64,000 bases of DNA from Globisporangium splendens. Lineage: Eukaryota; Oomycota; Peronosporomycetes; Pythiales; Pythiaceae. Location: contig VFIW01000037.1 of NCBI GenBank assembly GCA_006386115.1, positions 1 to 64,000 on the forward strand, given 5' to 3'. Below are positions 21,914 to 35,400 of the stretch, piece after piece. Position 1 is the first letter of the stretch. The number at the start of each line of letters is the position of its first letter. Position numbers and translations under genes: made by a program. The notes below the pieces were generated by a model, which saw only the letters and a list, made by a program, of their open reading frames with translations, was not told where the DNA came from and did not search any database.

Positions 21914-22460
21914 GACGAATGTATCAACGGCGCGCGGGTTCTCCTCGGACCTTGTGATTCGAATGTATCGAGAGAACAACAACAGACGAGAGAGGGCGAG
22001 GGAGAGAGTGGGCACCTGACTGACTCGCAGTGGAAGAAAGAAACCACGAAGCGACAGGGGAGTTTATGCGGTATTTTACAATCAACCACGCCTCTGTGTG
22101 AAAAAAGCAGACGAAAGTTCACAACAGGTTTTCATTCCATGCCTGGCGCCAGCAAGAGAGCAGAAAGACGAGTTCGTTGTCTTGTCTGAGCAGACGGTTA
22201 GGGCAGGGCAGGGTTTCTGATGGCAGCGCTGGGTTTCAAAATGCCAATTTGTTTAGTCGCCCTACACCTACCCTAGCCTCACGCTAAAATCTAGCCAAAA
22301 GTGGTCTGGACACATCGTCTCCAGCATAATCTCCGACCACTTGCTGCTTGTACTCAGTTTGTCCAGTCAGCCGACGTGTGATGTGTTGGCTGTGTGCTCC
22401 CTCCTTTTGTTCGAAAACATGATGGATCTTCAACACCAAAGATCCCTTCGTCACCAAAAT

Positions 22461-22500
22461 TCAACTGATTCGCCTAAAACTTTCGAGTCGAATCAGTTGA
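22461..22500. repeat. 12-bp perfect inverted repeat
   Basis: TCAACTGATTCG at 22461-22472 and CGAATCAGTTGA at 22489-22500, with a 16-base loop. It is not followed by a T run. It could be a hairpin or the core of a small element. Confidence 0.55.
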
Positions 22501-23227
22501 GAGCGCAGCTGGAAGATCCGGAAGAGTCTGCCTGCATCGATATGCGATGATAGCTGGCGTCAACATGCATGTGCGCAGGACGGAGGGCAGTGTCGTGGAC
22601 AGTCAAGTCTGGCCATTTGAGTGTGTGCACAGGGCAAAAAGTCAGCGCCTCGATGTCCATATGCTTTCCAGAGTTTCTGAAATCTGTCACGCACAAGCCC
22701 TTCCGTTTCGTCGTGCGACAGATGTTCATTTGCTTTCTCAAGAGCAAACAAGTGTGGTGTGGTCCACATCTAGTCACAAAACTGCTATTTTGCTCCAAAC
22801 AGATGCAAATGCCGGTTTGACTTCGGGACCAAACTCAGGAAAACGGTCACTCTTGGCAACTTGAGGATTTGCTCGTCTATCGGATACATCCGAGTTGGTA
22901 AAACCTGTTTCAACAGAAACGAGTCGAAACGACCATTTTCTGTTGAAGCACGGACGTAAAAACAGCGAAGCAACAAAACCTGTTTTGTGTTTTCGAAGGA
23001 GCCTTTATACCGTCGTTGAGTTACTTAATTCTCCACCGTTCTGATTGATGGCAACAACACCGTTCTACGCACTGCTTTTATGTATTTATGACCACCACGA
23101 AAAAACAGGAAACTGGTTTTTGTTTTACCATGCATGTGAAACCTTGGTTTTTGCCTCCACTGGACACATCGGCAATCGAAGATTTCAAATCAAATCACCT
23201 ATCGTATACATCGACGTTGGATGAGAA

Positions 23228-23269
23228 ACGGCTTCCACCGCGAAAGTTCGTCACCAGGTCATCGACGAT
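23228..23269 (+). pseudogene. Relic resembling FOCAD exon 1
   Basis: 42 bases align without gaps to 23707-23748 in the first exon of the downstream FOCAD homologue, with 33 of 42 identical by hand count. They read TASTAKVRHQVIDD against AASTAKAQHQAIDA. The match is short, so chance is not excluded. A stop codon lies just upstream in the same frame. Confidence 0.35.
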
Positions 23270-23673
23270 CTGGTGAATGGCTCGCAGAGTATCCGGACGA
23301 TGTTGAAGCATGAGATTGGTGCGACAAAAAAAAGAAGTCGAGAATCGATGTCAGCGATTACCGGTATAGCTCAGTTCAGTACAGGAGTTGCTTCAGTTAC
23401 AGCCAAGCTACCGGTAGTTGTCAAGCAACTGCGCTTGTTGTGGTCCACATTTGCCAGAATGCATGCATTATTGTTCCTAACACATACCCGATTGATCGAG
23501 TGTTCTGAGGCGTCAATTTGAGGGTGTTCCTAACAGACACCTGACCAGTGATCTACTTGTTATCTTACCATGACCACAGACTCCTGTGTCAATACCGGTT
23601 GACTTCGGTATCAATGATCTGAAAGACCCACTTCCTTGAAAGTTTGCTCCCTTATCGGATTGATATCTCAACG

Positions 23674-26600
23674 ATGGAGGTGGCAGCGTTGGCGCAGCAA
23701 CTGCGTGCGGCATCCACTGCGAAAGCTCAGCACCAGGCCATCGACGCGTGCATTGAGCTGCTCATATCTACCCCGTCTCTCGCGTCTTCTCAGCAGATCG
23801 TCAGCGGTGCGTCCCTTCTCCCATTCACTTGTCGTTTTACACTGAGCTCTCATTGAATTATTGCTTGTGCAAATGTCCAGAGCTGGGTCGACTCGCGAGC
23901 AAGTGCGGCACGAATGGCTCGACCTTTTCCCAGAAGGACTTTATTTTGCGACTAAAGCAGGCGGCTGCTGTGTGCTCCTCGCCTGTTAGTAAGGCGGAAT
24001 ACCTTGGTTTTGCGCTCTTGGATCAGATCTTTCGGTCTCTGATGAAGCCGGAGAGCAATAACGTGGCTGAGATTCAGGAGCTGCTCTTGGATGTGTACAA
24101 CGGCAACCCAGATGTGGTCAGAGGTGTTTTCGCTGCGTTGGAGAGCAAGCAAAGTCCATTCTTCTCTCCGTCTGCGGCTACCATGAACCCTCTAGGTGCG
24201 CTCAAAGTCGTCTCTCCATTGTTCGTTCTCATTCTCGCCAGCACCAAAGGTATGCCTGTCTACCCCTGCGCATCAGTTGAGTATCCTATTATTAATTCAC
24301 TCTTTTGTATACGCCATGTATTGATCTACAGCGACATCCCAGGTAAGGTTGGCACTGCTTCATACGCTTCAACGCATCGCGTGGCAAAGTGGTCAAGAAT
24401 CGATCGCGACTGCAGTTGCAAGCTTGCTGGTGGTCGCTCTCGGCGTCTTCCCTCGAAGTGTGGATGCAATCCAGTCGTACGTGGTCCTTGTGTCGGTGCT
24501 CGCAGATCTACTGGTTTCGAGTGAGGAAACAGTCGAGTCAACCCGCATGATTGCGACAACGTGCACCCATGTGATCGGCCGGATGCGATTCTATGCGAAG
24601 AATCAAGTTGGCGTGCTTCAGTCAATGCAAGCTTTAGAGCAGCTGGCTTCGTTTGCGCCCGATGCGCTTTGGAGCTCGAGGTTTTTGTTCTCGTGTGGTC
24701 ACGCTCTTGTCGCCAGTTATGACTCGCATTTGGAAAAACAATCGATCTTGAACATTCTGAGCCCGGTTTTGAGGTTCGGGAAGCAGCAACACGAGGGCAA
24801 TCCAGTCCGACGCGTGTACGTGGAGTGCCTGATCTTGCCGCTTATTTCCGTCCTTTCTACCCACCCCGACGAGGCACCACGTTTGCTTCAGCTTGTCATG
24901 GATTTGAGAGCTGAGCAAAAATACGTTCCGTCCAGAGAGGCGGCTTCCAGTGAACCTCAAGATGCTGAAGACGAAGATTCGTGCCATTCAGTGTTTTTCT
25001 TGGATCTCATTGATCGAGAAGAGCTGTGTGTGAACTGGCTAGTAAGTCTGTTCACAACCACGGAAGGGAAGTCGTCTGGTGAGAAGAAGACACAGGAGAA
25101 CACTGTTTGGTTGTTCTTATCTTTGGGAACTCTGCTTTTTGAAGAAAGGTCAGCACTTCGTGATCAAGCTACGATGGCTCTTGAGCGCCAAGTTCAACGC
25201 GACATCAAGTACTGGCCCGCGGCAACAACGAAACTCTTGGTGTCAAGCCTTGTGTTCCTTGTGTGTCATTGTCCGACCAAGCCATCTGCACCTATCCAAT
25301 ATGCCGCGTTCATGACCAAATGTGTTTACGTGCTTGGATCTTTAGCTGCAACAACGACCGATACAATGAAGATCATATTGCGTCTGATCAAGCGAATGAA
25401 CTCGGTCGTGCAGCTGCAACCAATGGCCCTGAAGATTCTCTATGCAGTTTGGGAAAGAGAATCTAGAGTGTATCCTCGCTTGGAAGCTCTCTTGCACCAG
25501 GAACTATGTGAAGAAGCCGGTACAGAGCACCAGATTGTAAGGATGGCGACAATCGACTCTCTTTGTGGGAAAGATCCGGAGGCTGGTGTCGAGTACATCA
25601 GTCAGATTCAAGCATGCTTAGAAGCTCAACTTGTGTCGGTTGTCGCGATGGCAATCAATGCTATTGGATCGCTGTGTAAAGCCGATTGCTTGGACTTCTA
25701 TGCTGCTTTCAAGATCATTGCGTTGAAGATGAAAAAGAAAAAGATTCAGTGTGCCGATGACCCACTGTTTCGAGAAGAGTTATGCGTCTTCTACAGTCTT
25801 GGAGTAGCAGAAATGGATTCCAACAAGAAGCAGACTGCGAAGCTGCTGGATCAGCTTTGGGAACTCACAGAGGACGGTGCTGCCAGTGTGAGAAAGCGTG
25901 CTTTTGAATCGCTCAATGCATACCCTTTAGTGTCTTTGGGTCTTTGCGTTCAAGATCGTCGTGAAGCGATGGCAGTCAATAGCCATGACGAAGATAGTGA
26001 GGACGAGATTACGGAAGAAGATGTCGGGGAGAAGTTAGACGAGCTGCTCCATTTGCTCAAGTCGGAAGAATCTGAAGATGTTCGGTTTCAGATCGAAAGA
26101 CTTCTGACGCGAGTTCTTGAGTATGAAAGCGCTAAGATCAATTCTGGTCGAGGGCAGCCTGTCATTTCTTCAACGTTGAATGAGCAACGGCAGCAAAGAG
26201 TTTCTGCCGCTGCAACCAAAGAGCTGAAAAAGCATTTTCCGCCATTGCAAGAAATTACCGAAATATGCTCGCCTCCAGACAAGACTGTTGACTGGGACGC
26301 GTTTTTACTCGCGTATGAGACGGAGAAAATCGAGTTCTCGAGCGTGAAACGCAAGGATAAGCTGGTCAAGCTGGCAACGCAAAATGTGACAGATATGGAA
26401 GAAACCATGGTGAGAGCCTTGTCACAGCAAGTTGCACCCTGGGAGTCAACAGAGAGTGAGGACATTGCCTTTCTTCGGATCCAAACCGTCATGGAAAGCT
26501 GGCAAGCATTTGTGTACAAGTATGTGAATGCTGTGGAGAATTTAAGTGCTTTAAAATTGACGACTGGAGCTGACATCGACACTGGCAACGAGCACTTTGC

Positions 26601-29304
26601 GGAACACGTGATGAAGCAAGTTGAGTTTTTACAAGATCACAGCGATGGGTCAAAGAACGAGTTGCTGTGCTTGATTGCTGTTGGAGCACTAGTTGGACAA
26701 CTACGAGATTCCATACGTTGGGCTTCGTCATTTGTGCAGAAACCAATTGGTCAAGGCATTGATATGCTGAATCGCAGATTAGCGAGAGCTGTCGAGGAGG
26801 TCAAAGTGTTTCCGGACAAGAACCATCACAAAGCTGTCATCAGTGCAGTCGTTGGGCTTCACTTAGCATTCGGTCGCCGTTTTGCAGACTCTGAAAAAGA
26901 GACATTGACCGAAGCAAGTCTGAAAAGGACTGAAGCTACCCTTCAGAATCTCATTAAAGATACCAACCACACGCTGATACGAGGCGTGTCTCTGGGGGCA
27001 CTCAGCCACATTGGCTCTTTGTACTCGCAGTCAACTGCGAGCATGCACGAAGGAGAAAAGCGTTTGAAATGTGTTGCGGGTTTGGTGCTCGATACTTTAC
27101 TTCGCATTTCAAGTGAAGGGAAGCATTGCGACAGTGTTGTCAAACAATGCTTTTCTACAATCAAGGGAGATGGATCGCCGGTCGGTAGCCTGCACTCGCT
27201 GAAATTACCATCTCGTGTGCTTCCTAAGCCTGACGATGTTGTGGTTGTATGGGCATCGTTAATGGCTCTCGTGCGTTTGTCGCCTGAATTTGCTCGTATT
27301 CAACGTCTGAGATGGCTCTGGAACCTGAAATTGCTTCTGAGTCATTTTTGGTGCGCCAGTACAGATGCAAGCTCGGGCATTTTTGGTATAGCACTTGGTC
27401 CTGTACTACTGGAGTGCATCAAATGCAACCTCATGTCGGCAGCGGAAGGTGAAGAGTTTGCGGCGAAGTGCTTCGAGCGTCTCAAGTCACGCAGCAAACG
27501 TCATGACCAGGGATTTTTGCTCATTTCTTTGCATTACATGCTTTCCCGAATGCCTGCTCAAGGAGGTTTTATCCACCCAGACGAATCCAAGTTACTTGTG
27601 GAAGAAAGCCAGCAGGTCATTTGGAATGAGCAAATCCCTGATTTCCAGCGTCAGTTGGCAATCGCAAGTGTTGCCGATTATTTTCACCAGTCGTTTGGCG
27701 TTTGTAATCTCAGTGTTGGATTAGTTCAAAGTGCGAAGCCAGGGAGCGTCGAGACCAATGCGGAGCCTAATGACGTAAAGCTACTCGTTGAGATGGTGCG
27801 TTCAGCGGCTGCTGGTAACGACAGTGGCATTGGCCGGTTCGTTTTGAGTGCGATTGCGGTGACGAAAGACTTGTTCTGCGTTGTCCAAAAGAAGAAAACG
27901 TTTGATGCCGAGATTTTATCGCTTCCTTCAAGTGGACTACTCTTCAAAATTATGGACAGTCTACGGCAAAAGCAAACGAGCAAAGCGATTGAACGAGATG
28001 AGGGTCAACAACCTGTTGCAGTGCCAGCAAGTGTGTCGTTTGTCAAATCGCTGTTATCCTGTATGACAGCGACCGCCGCTGTGTTACCTTCGTTGGATTT
28101 CGAGTCGCTTGTGCATCGTCTCATCAAACGCTTTTGCAATGATGAGGTCACAATTGCGTCCATTCGCTTTGCGATGACACAAGGAGTTTGTGATGTGTAC
28201 GCAATTCAAACTCTGTACGCACGTGATATGGTGATAAATTTGGACAGAAGAATCCAGCGCGAGTTGATATCTGGAATCGTGTTACTTGGAAAGAGAATTT
28301 CTCGTGACAACCTGGAGAGTTTACTCTCAATCTCAATGGATTTGGTGATCAAGGCGTGGCAAGTTGATGCGCGTGACGACCAGTCAATTCTGCTTGTTGA
28401 GGCATGGATTGACACACTCGGAAAGTTATCAAACAGTGGAAAAAATGGTCGAGTGTCGTCAGAATCCCGCGAGATGGTGAGAAGATTGGTGACTCAGCAA
28501 TTTCTTCCAAGCCTTCCATTAACTCAGCACGACGGTCCAGTATCATCAAAGTTGCTTTGCAGCTTTACTCAACAAGTTCTAGTGCATCTGGATGGACTAG
28601 ACGAATACCTGCTGGGCAGTTCGTCTCAAAGAAGTGCATACCAAGCATACCAATGGTGGCAGCGCGCAACCATCTTCGTTGAGCTCTTACGCTCCGGGGT
28701 TGTTTTTGCTGCAGACAAGCAATCATCTTTTGTACTCCAATGGGTTTTGCGTCAAGATTTTTCGCGATGGCACAATGCACCTTTGAAGATCCGTGTACAG
28801 ATCTTGTACGAATTATCGTCGTTTGTTTCGATTGCAGGGTCAGACGAAAAACAATCCCACGACACAATATCTTGGCTGCTGGAGGCAATCGCCGCGCTCA
28901 GTCGATCATTCTCATCTTCCTCGAGCGAAGAATCCGTGACTCGCCAGGCTCTCTTCACCTTCCTCACTGGCATTTTTGGCTGGAATTGCACTCAAAGCTA
29001 TGAGCAGCACGTAGCGCTGAGCTTGTCACCTGACGCCCTCAGTGTGTCATCATTCGCGAGTATTTTTCCGATCGGATTGCTGCGAGCGCTTGGCGTCAAT
29101 AGTGATCTCAACACTGTCGTGGAGCGTCTGTGGTCGCTGTTTGAGCTCGTGCGCTCGATCGAATCACGCACCAAGTCGTCAATCGATTACTCCCAAATTC
29201 TTCGTGCTGCAAGTCGCCAGGCACTTATTGAAACCAGTGTCCAGGTTTCTCCTCACGTGAAGCAATCAATCCTGCACTTTTGTAGCCTGGATGGTTTCAA
29301 GTAA
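23674..29304 (+). CDS. FOCAD: Focadhesin / RST1 family HEAT-repeat protein
   Basis: Three exons: 23674-23806, 23881-24249 and 24332-29304. Introns of 74 and 82 bp (gtgcgt...ccag; gtatgc...acag) join in phase and give 1,824 residues, near the roughly 1,800 of human focadhesin. The sequence is alpha-helical throughout with no transmembrane segment. The block MALKILYAVWERESRVYP, the following RMATIDSLCGKDPEAG and AINAIGSLCKADCLDFYAAF parallel the conserved block of focadhesin and plant RST1. In plants RST1 links the cytosolic exosome to the SKI complex in RNA decay, and human FOCAD is also linked to SKI; that role here is by homology. The N-terminal third has acidic insertions (SEPQDAEDEDS; DEDSEDEITEEDVGE). 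The gene is convergent with the ABCA gene, 159 bp away. Confidence 0.8.
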
Positions 29305-29463
29305 AAAGTAAAAAGATAGGCTTACGAATGTAGCAGGTAACGCAAATTGAATGGCAAAGCTTTGTGCTCACTTGAGAGGAAAATGCATCGTTAAAGATAT
29401 ACTTCCAAGTGCGTGTAAAGAAAGAACTCCATGGTCCGAGTTTCTTCAACTTGCCCCGGCGAG

Positions 29464-32400
29464 CTAAGCATTGGTAGGAGTGACAGCGATAGGAACATCG
29501 ACGTCCTGCTGGATGGCGAACGAGTTGAAGATCTGTTCCAGAGTCGTCTGCGAAACGCTGTACTCCCGAATCGCCAGGCTTTGCTTCGCGTTTTCAATCA
29601 ACTCAAACACGGATGCCAGCCGCAACGCAGGTTGACTACGTGCTGGGCTGCTGCTGACAGCGCTTGCGTAGAAATCATGGTTCGGAACAGAGCTGTGGAT
29701 TTTGAACCAGCACGAGTCGTTTCGGCGTTCTAGGAGCTCCACTGAACCAAAACTGTCCGTCAAGAAGCTCGACACACGCTCAAATTTCAGTTCATTCAGC
29801 CACCAAGCAGCAAAAGTTGCAGCCAAGATGTAGCCATCGCGGTCCAGCGAGTGAGCGAGCGCGTACCCAGTTTTGTGCGTGCCGGAAACCTTGGTCTCCC
29901 ATGCCACATTCCCGAGCCGCGCACAAATCTCGGCAAGTTCTTCGCGACGGATCCGAGCATCAACCGCGTTGAAGTGTTGCAGCGCGAAGGACCTGACATC
30001 TTCTGTCGTCGCTGGCTGCAACTTTGCGTCAAACATGAGACCCTTCCCAAATCGACTCTTCAGGTGCTGCACGCTGCCCAAGCACTTCATGTTACCGCCG
30101 ACCATGATGCCAACTCGAGTGCAAAGTGCTTCGCATTCTTCCATACTGTGGGTGGTCAGCATCACGGTCGATTCTTTGTTGTATGTCGAAATTTCCGAAA
30201 TCACGTCCCACATGAAGCGCCGCGAGACTGGATCCATACCGGTGGACGGCTCATCCAAGAACAGAATAGGAGGAGACCCGATCATTGCCATTGCGACAGA
30301 CAGCTTTCGTTTGTTGCCGCCACTCAAACTTCCCGCAAGTTTGTCTTCAAACGCTGACAGATTCAACTGCGTCAGCTTCTCGCGAACAACAGCTTCAAGG
30401 TCGGAGTTGGGCACGCCTTTAATCTTCGCAAACAACTCGAGATGCTCCCGGACGGAAAGAAGGTCGATTAACGCGTCAAACTGAGGGCAGTACCCAATCT
30501 GGCGTCGTACATCGAGTTGCTGGCTCAAAATGTCGAACCCGCAGAGTGAAGCAGTGCCAGACGTCGGGATAATGTCTCCGGTCAACATCTTCATCGTAGT
30601 CGTCTTGCCAGCGCCATTGATACCGAGAAACCCAAAACACTCGCCCTTCTTTAATCCAAACGACAGATCAGCCACAGCAACTTTGGGACCTTTTGGATAC
30701 ACTTTGCGCAAGTTCTTCAGCCGGACCACGTCGCCATCTGCTGCGCCGCTAGCCACCCGCTCAACTTCCGCTGCCACATCTTGGTCAAGATCGTCTTGCT
30801 TCTCGAGCGGCAGTGGCGGGTCTTTCGCCAACTTGGCTTTGAAGGCTGGGAAAGTAAGCGCATAGTCGATTGAAAGTGCAATTGCAGAGTAGAGGCACGC
30901 GTTGAACACGAGGAAGATCATCTCCCACCCCATATTTTCCAGGGCGAAAGGATTGGTTGAGATTTCCTTGTCTGGCTGCGCTCCACCCGTGTGAGTGATT
31001 TCGATGATGGTTAGGTTGAGTAGCCCCGTGCCAAGATTGAAGAGTGGTGACAGACGGAACAGGAAGATCAGCACGTCGTTCAAACTCTTCGTGCTGTCGA
31101 TCACCTTCAACACGAACGACGTCACCATCAGCGCGAGCCCCAAGATAAAATTGATCATGATCATGAACGTTTGAGATGACGGTGGATCCTTGAAGACAAA
31201 CGACCAGCAATATGCGTGAGGGCAAATGGCCAATCCGAACAGCACGAACAAGATGATCACAGCCGGAAACGTGGAGCTCCCACACGTGATGCACTTGTCG
31301 GATCCATTGAGCGCAGGGACGTCGTACACCTGGAGTAGTATGAGTGCTGCAGCGCATGGGATGAGGTAGACTGCCATATCCCAAATGTAGTTCGCGAGCC
31401 AAAACGCGGGGATCCCGACGCCGGAGACTAACTGCTGGTGCTTCGAGTTGTGATCTGGTTGTCTTTCTTTCACCAGCAGCACAACTATGGAGGCTGGGTA
31501 GTAGCCAAACGCGATAACCACGAACATACACGCCGAGAACGAGAGATAAGAGCCGAAGAGAGCAGTCGTGGTCGCCGTCAACGGAAGTGGGTGGCTGTTC
31601 ACTTTCAATGTCAGCTTCGTCGCATCCACAGACGTGCCAGCGACGGTGGACGCCATGTACCGGTACAACGATTGGTCAATCAATGACTTGAACACGACAG
31701 AGCCGTGAGGAAGAGTAGTGTTCACAAGCACATTGTAACCGAAGACTTGCTGGTTACTGTCAGCGTGAACGAGGTACCCTCCAAATTGGTCCTTTGTCCC
31801 ATCTCGGTACGCGCGAGTGTACATGACTTCACTCAGCCGGAGCAAGTATCCACTTCCGTCCGTTCGATTGATGGATGGGTCATCGTAAACGACGCCAAAC
31901 ACGGAGGGAGAGTTGGTCGAATACGGTGGGTTGCCAATCAGTGCTTCATCCACGAGCGCAGGAGAAGCACCAATGAACGAAGGGTCCGTAATCACAGCCT
32001 CACACCAGTTGCCTTGAGATTGCTCACAATACGAAGGAAGCGAAACTTGGTGCGTCGTGACTTCACTTGCCAGGTTGGCAATGTCAAGACTCATTTTTGG
32101 ATCCGATTTTGTGAAGGTTGCCGCACTCAAGATCGATAGCCCGAGTACCAGCCACGCAATGGGTAAGAACAGACTCGTGACGACCATGCGCTTGTCACGC
32201 TTAGCGATTCGGAAGCGCTTTTGAAGTAGAGCAACGAACTGGATGAAAAACATCGACTTCTCAGACTGGTTTGTCAGCGTCTTCGATGCTTGAGGCTGCT
32301 TGAACTGTTCATCCCCTTCGTCACTTGAAAAGTTGGTACCGGATCGATGGTCCGGACTGTGTTTCTTCACTTTGTTCACAAGGGTATGCTGCTGCTCATC

Positions 32401-35400
32401 GTCGTCATCAGCAGCTTCAGCGACTTTGATGAAGACTTCCTCCATCGTAGTCACGGAAATCCCGTAGGAAAGCAAAGCCAGGTGCTGGAGATTCTTGTCC
32501 AGATCCTTGAACATTTCTGCAAAACTAGCCGAGGCACTCAATGGCAACTGGAACGCGACTTCTGTCCCCACATTGCTCAACACGCTGCAGGAAGGCACGT
32601 GTCTCGTGACAAAGTCGATGACCTTGCTGTCGTCGCACCCTTCCTCCTTGACTATCGTCAAGTTGTACCCAGCACCGTAGCGGTTCTTGAGGAAAAGTGG
32701 AGACCCACAACATCGCAGCTCTCCTTCAGCCATGATGGCAATACGGTCGCCCAAAATGTCAGCTTCATCCATAAAATGTGTTGTCAAAACCATCACTCGA
32801 CCCTGGCGATTGTTCATCAAGATCTCCCAGATACGTCGACGAGAGTACGGATCCATTCCGGAGGTGGGCTCATCGAGGAACACCAGCGAGCTTTCGCCCA
32901 ATAGCGAGATTGCAACAGACAGCTTTCGTTTCATTCCACCCGACAGAGCACTTGAAAGAGTCTTGGTCTTGTCAGACAACCCGACCTCCGCGATTTTACT
33001 GGCGACTTCGGCTTTGAGCGCGTCACCAGTGTACCCTTTAATGCGCGCATAAAATTCGAGATGATCTTCGACCGTCAGTTCCGGGTACAGTACGTCATGT
33101 TGGAAGCATATTCCCAAAGATTCACGAATCTCATCCATGTCTTCTCGAAGTGAGAGTCCGCGAAACGTAGCACCGCCAGACGTGGCGTCGAGGACTCCCG
33201 TGAGCATCGAGATCAGCGTCGTCTTTCCAGCTCCGTTGTGACCAAGTAAGCATGTGATTTGGCCGGCGTACATATTCAGGCTCAGACCTTTCACGGCTTC
33301 TTTCTCGCCTCCAGGCACTGAAAACACCTTCCGCAATCTCTGGATCGAAAGTGCTTTGCCATTGTACTCCTGCTCTTGCAGATCCTCTCCAACAAGTTCA
33401 ATATTCGGGTTCACTGGTACGGTGACACCTTCTGACGTAGAATGCTGGAGCGACATCGACCGAAGCGATGCAGCATGTCGTGCAGATTTGCGCCAGTAGG
33501 AAAGTTTGAATGGGAAGTACCATTTCTCCGTCGTCCCGTATGTCTTTGGCACTACTTTTTCCAGGTACAGCCCCATGAGAGTATACCAAATCGTGTTCAA
33601 CGCAAAGAACCACAGCGACGTCGAGAACCGGAAATTGTTGACACGCAGCGATGCATTCCCAAAATTCATCCCGATGTGGGACGTCTCGACAGTCGCTAGC
33701 GAGTTCACACCGAAGACCAGTGCCACTGGCGTCAGCAAGCACGCGATATTCTTCGATGACTCCGATGACGAATCGGTGAAGGCATTGGAGACTGCGTACA
33801 TAGCAAAAAAGCCGATGAAGCCGACATACGCGCCAGTGCGCGACTTGGAGAAGATGGAGCTCACGAGAAACGCGAAGGCGAGAGCGCTCATGCTGAACAG
33901 AAAGAAGAACAGGAACAACAACAATGGATCGGAGGCTTCGAAGAGACCTGCCTTCGCCACTGCCATTTCGCAAACGCTCGCCAGCACGATCACCACGGTG
34001 TACGTAATGTACCAAGACGTCACGATGCTTGCCTCCTTCACGCCAAGAATCTTCATCAGCTCACGCGACCGAGTCTCGCGCTCCGAGAGGAAGCTGACAA
34101 GCATCCTAGAGAGAGGATGCAGGAACGCGAGGATGAACAATATTGGAAAGACGTCTTTGATTGTGTCGTAGAAGCTCGACTTGGCAAACGAATCGACTGG
34201 ATACGGTGAAGCCAACGCACCGAGGTACGGCTGTGGGGCAACACGAAGTGGTTGCAGCAAAGCCTCACGCTCCTTGGACCCAAGCGATGATGAATCCAAA
34301 GAGCTCCCGGCCGTAGAACTAATCGTATTCCAGACTTGCAAGAGTACCGGGTCCTGAGAGATCGCTTGGAGCAGCCGCGCATCAAGTTGGTCACTGGACA
34401 AAGCCACGGACGCGTTCGCCTGGCAAGTCGCTGTTGTGAACTTACTCGCAGCATCCCAATCAGGCATGCAGTTGGCAAATCGAGTAACAAGAGTCTGCAG
34501 CGTCATGAAGCCGTTCGTAGTGTACTGCTGGTAATTCGTGGTGTCAAGGTCTCTCTGAAAAGGGTCCCAAGTCGACGCGCCATCCTTGTTGACTGTCTGT
34601 GGAACGTAGCGGTTCGTGTCGCTGTCTCCAACAAACGTGGAGTTCATTCGAATCGTATACTCGATCGACGCGGGTTTGCCAATCGCGGGCACATCTGTTG
34701 GATATTCATTGAACACAATGGCTCCGAAGATGCGCGACTGGTTCGCAGTTTTGGCGTACGAGTCGGACGTGACGTACGCTTCGAGGTCCTCTTCGGTGTC
34801 GAAAAAAATCGTACTGTCTTCAAACGAAGGGATCACAAGAGTCGAGCGAGACGCATTCGAGGGCAAGGGAATCGCGATCGCCGGGTACCAGCTTTTCATG
34901 GTCTCGTAAAAGTAGTTGCGCGTGAACGTGGTGTCCGGAACAATCGCGATCTTGAATGGCGACACTTTACCCTCGCACTCCTGAGGCAAAGCGTAAGGAG
35001 ACGACACGTTCAGACTGACTTTACCATCAATCGCCAGCTGAAGCTCGCAGCTCGCAGCGTTCGCGGCACTCAGGGTCTCTTTGTTCCGGGCTCTTTGGAA
35101 TGAAAGCTCACCCAGGTGGAGAAAGAGCCCCGAGACCGTCGTCTCCGGCACGGCAACCGCGGGCGTCGTCAGCGGCGCCATAAGAGAATACCCTCCTTGC
35201 GCGAAGAGGTTCGTTGACTGCGTGTCGAGCGTGAAGCCCGCAGGCACGTCGTACGTGTGGCTCTGCGACTTGATGATGTTTAAGATGAGGATGAAGAGCG
35301 TGGGTGCGATGACCTCGAAGAGCACCGCGACGGGGTGTTTGCGCTTGAGCAGCCAGTTCTTGCGCAGGAGCGTCGGGATGAAGCGTCCATGGGATTTGTT

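Larger units (their letters stand above)
21914..23673. other. Divergent intergenic region, 1.8 kb
   Basis: Holds the promoters of the NIPA gene (minus) and the FOCAD homologue (plus). No frame is convincing. It contains a 12-bp perfect inverted repeat and a short relic resembling the FOCAD first exon, both listed separately. Runs such as AACAGAAACGAGTCGAAACG around 22900-22990 are AT-rich and unassigned. Confidence 0.45.

Noticed and set aside
30785..31531. 248-codon frame overlapping ABCA in another phase
   Set aside because: Compositional shadow of a well-supported transporter on the same strand.
34336..35103. 255-codon Arg/Val-rich plus-strand frame antisense to ABCA
   Set aside because: Its biased composition mirrors codon use of the minus-strand gene; no family features.
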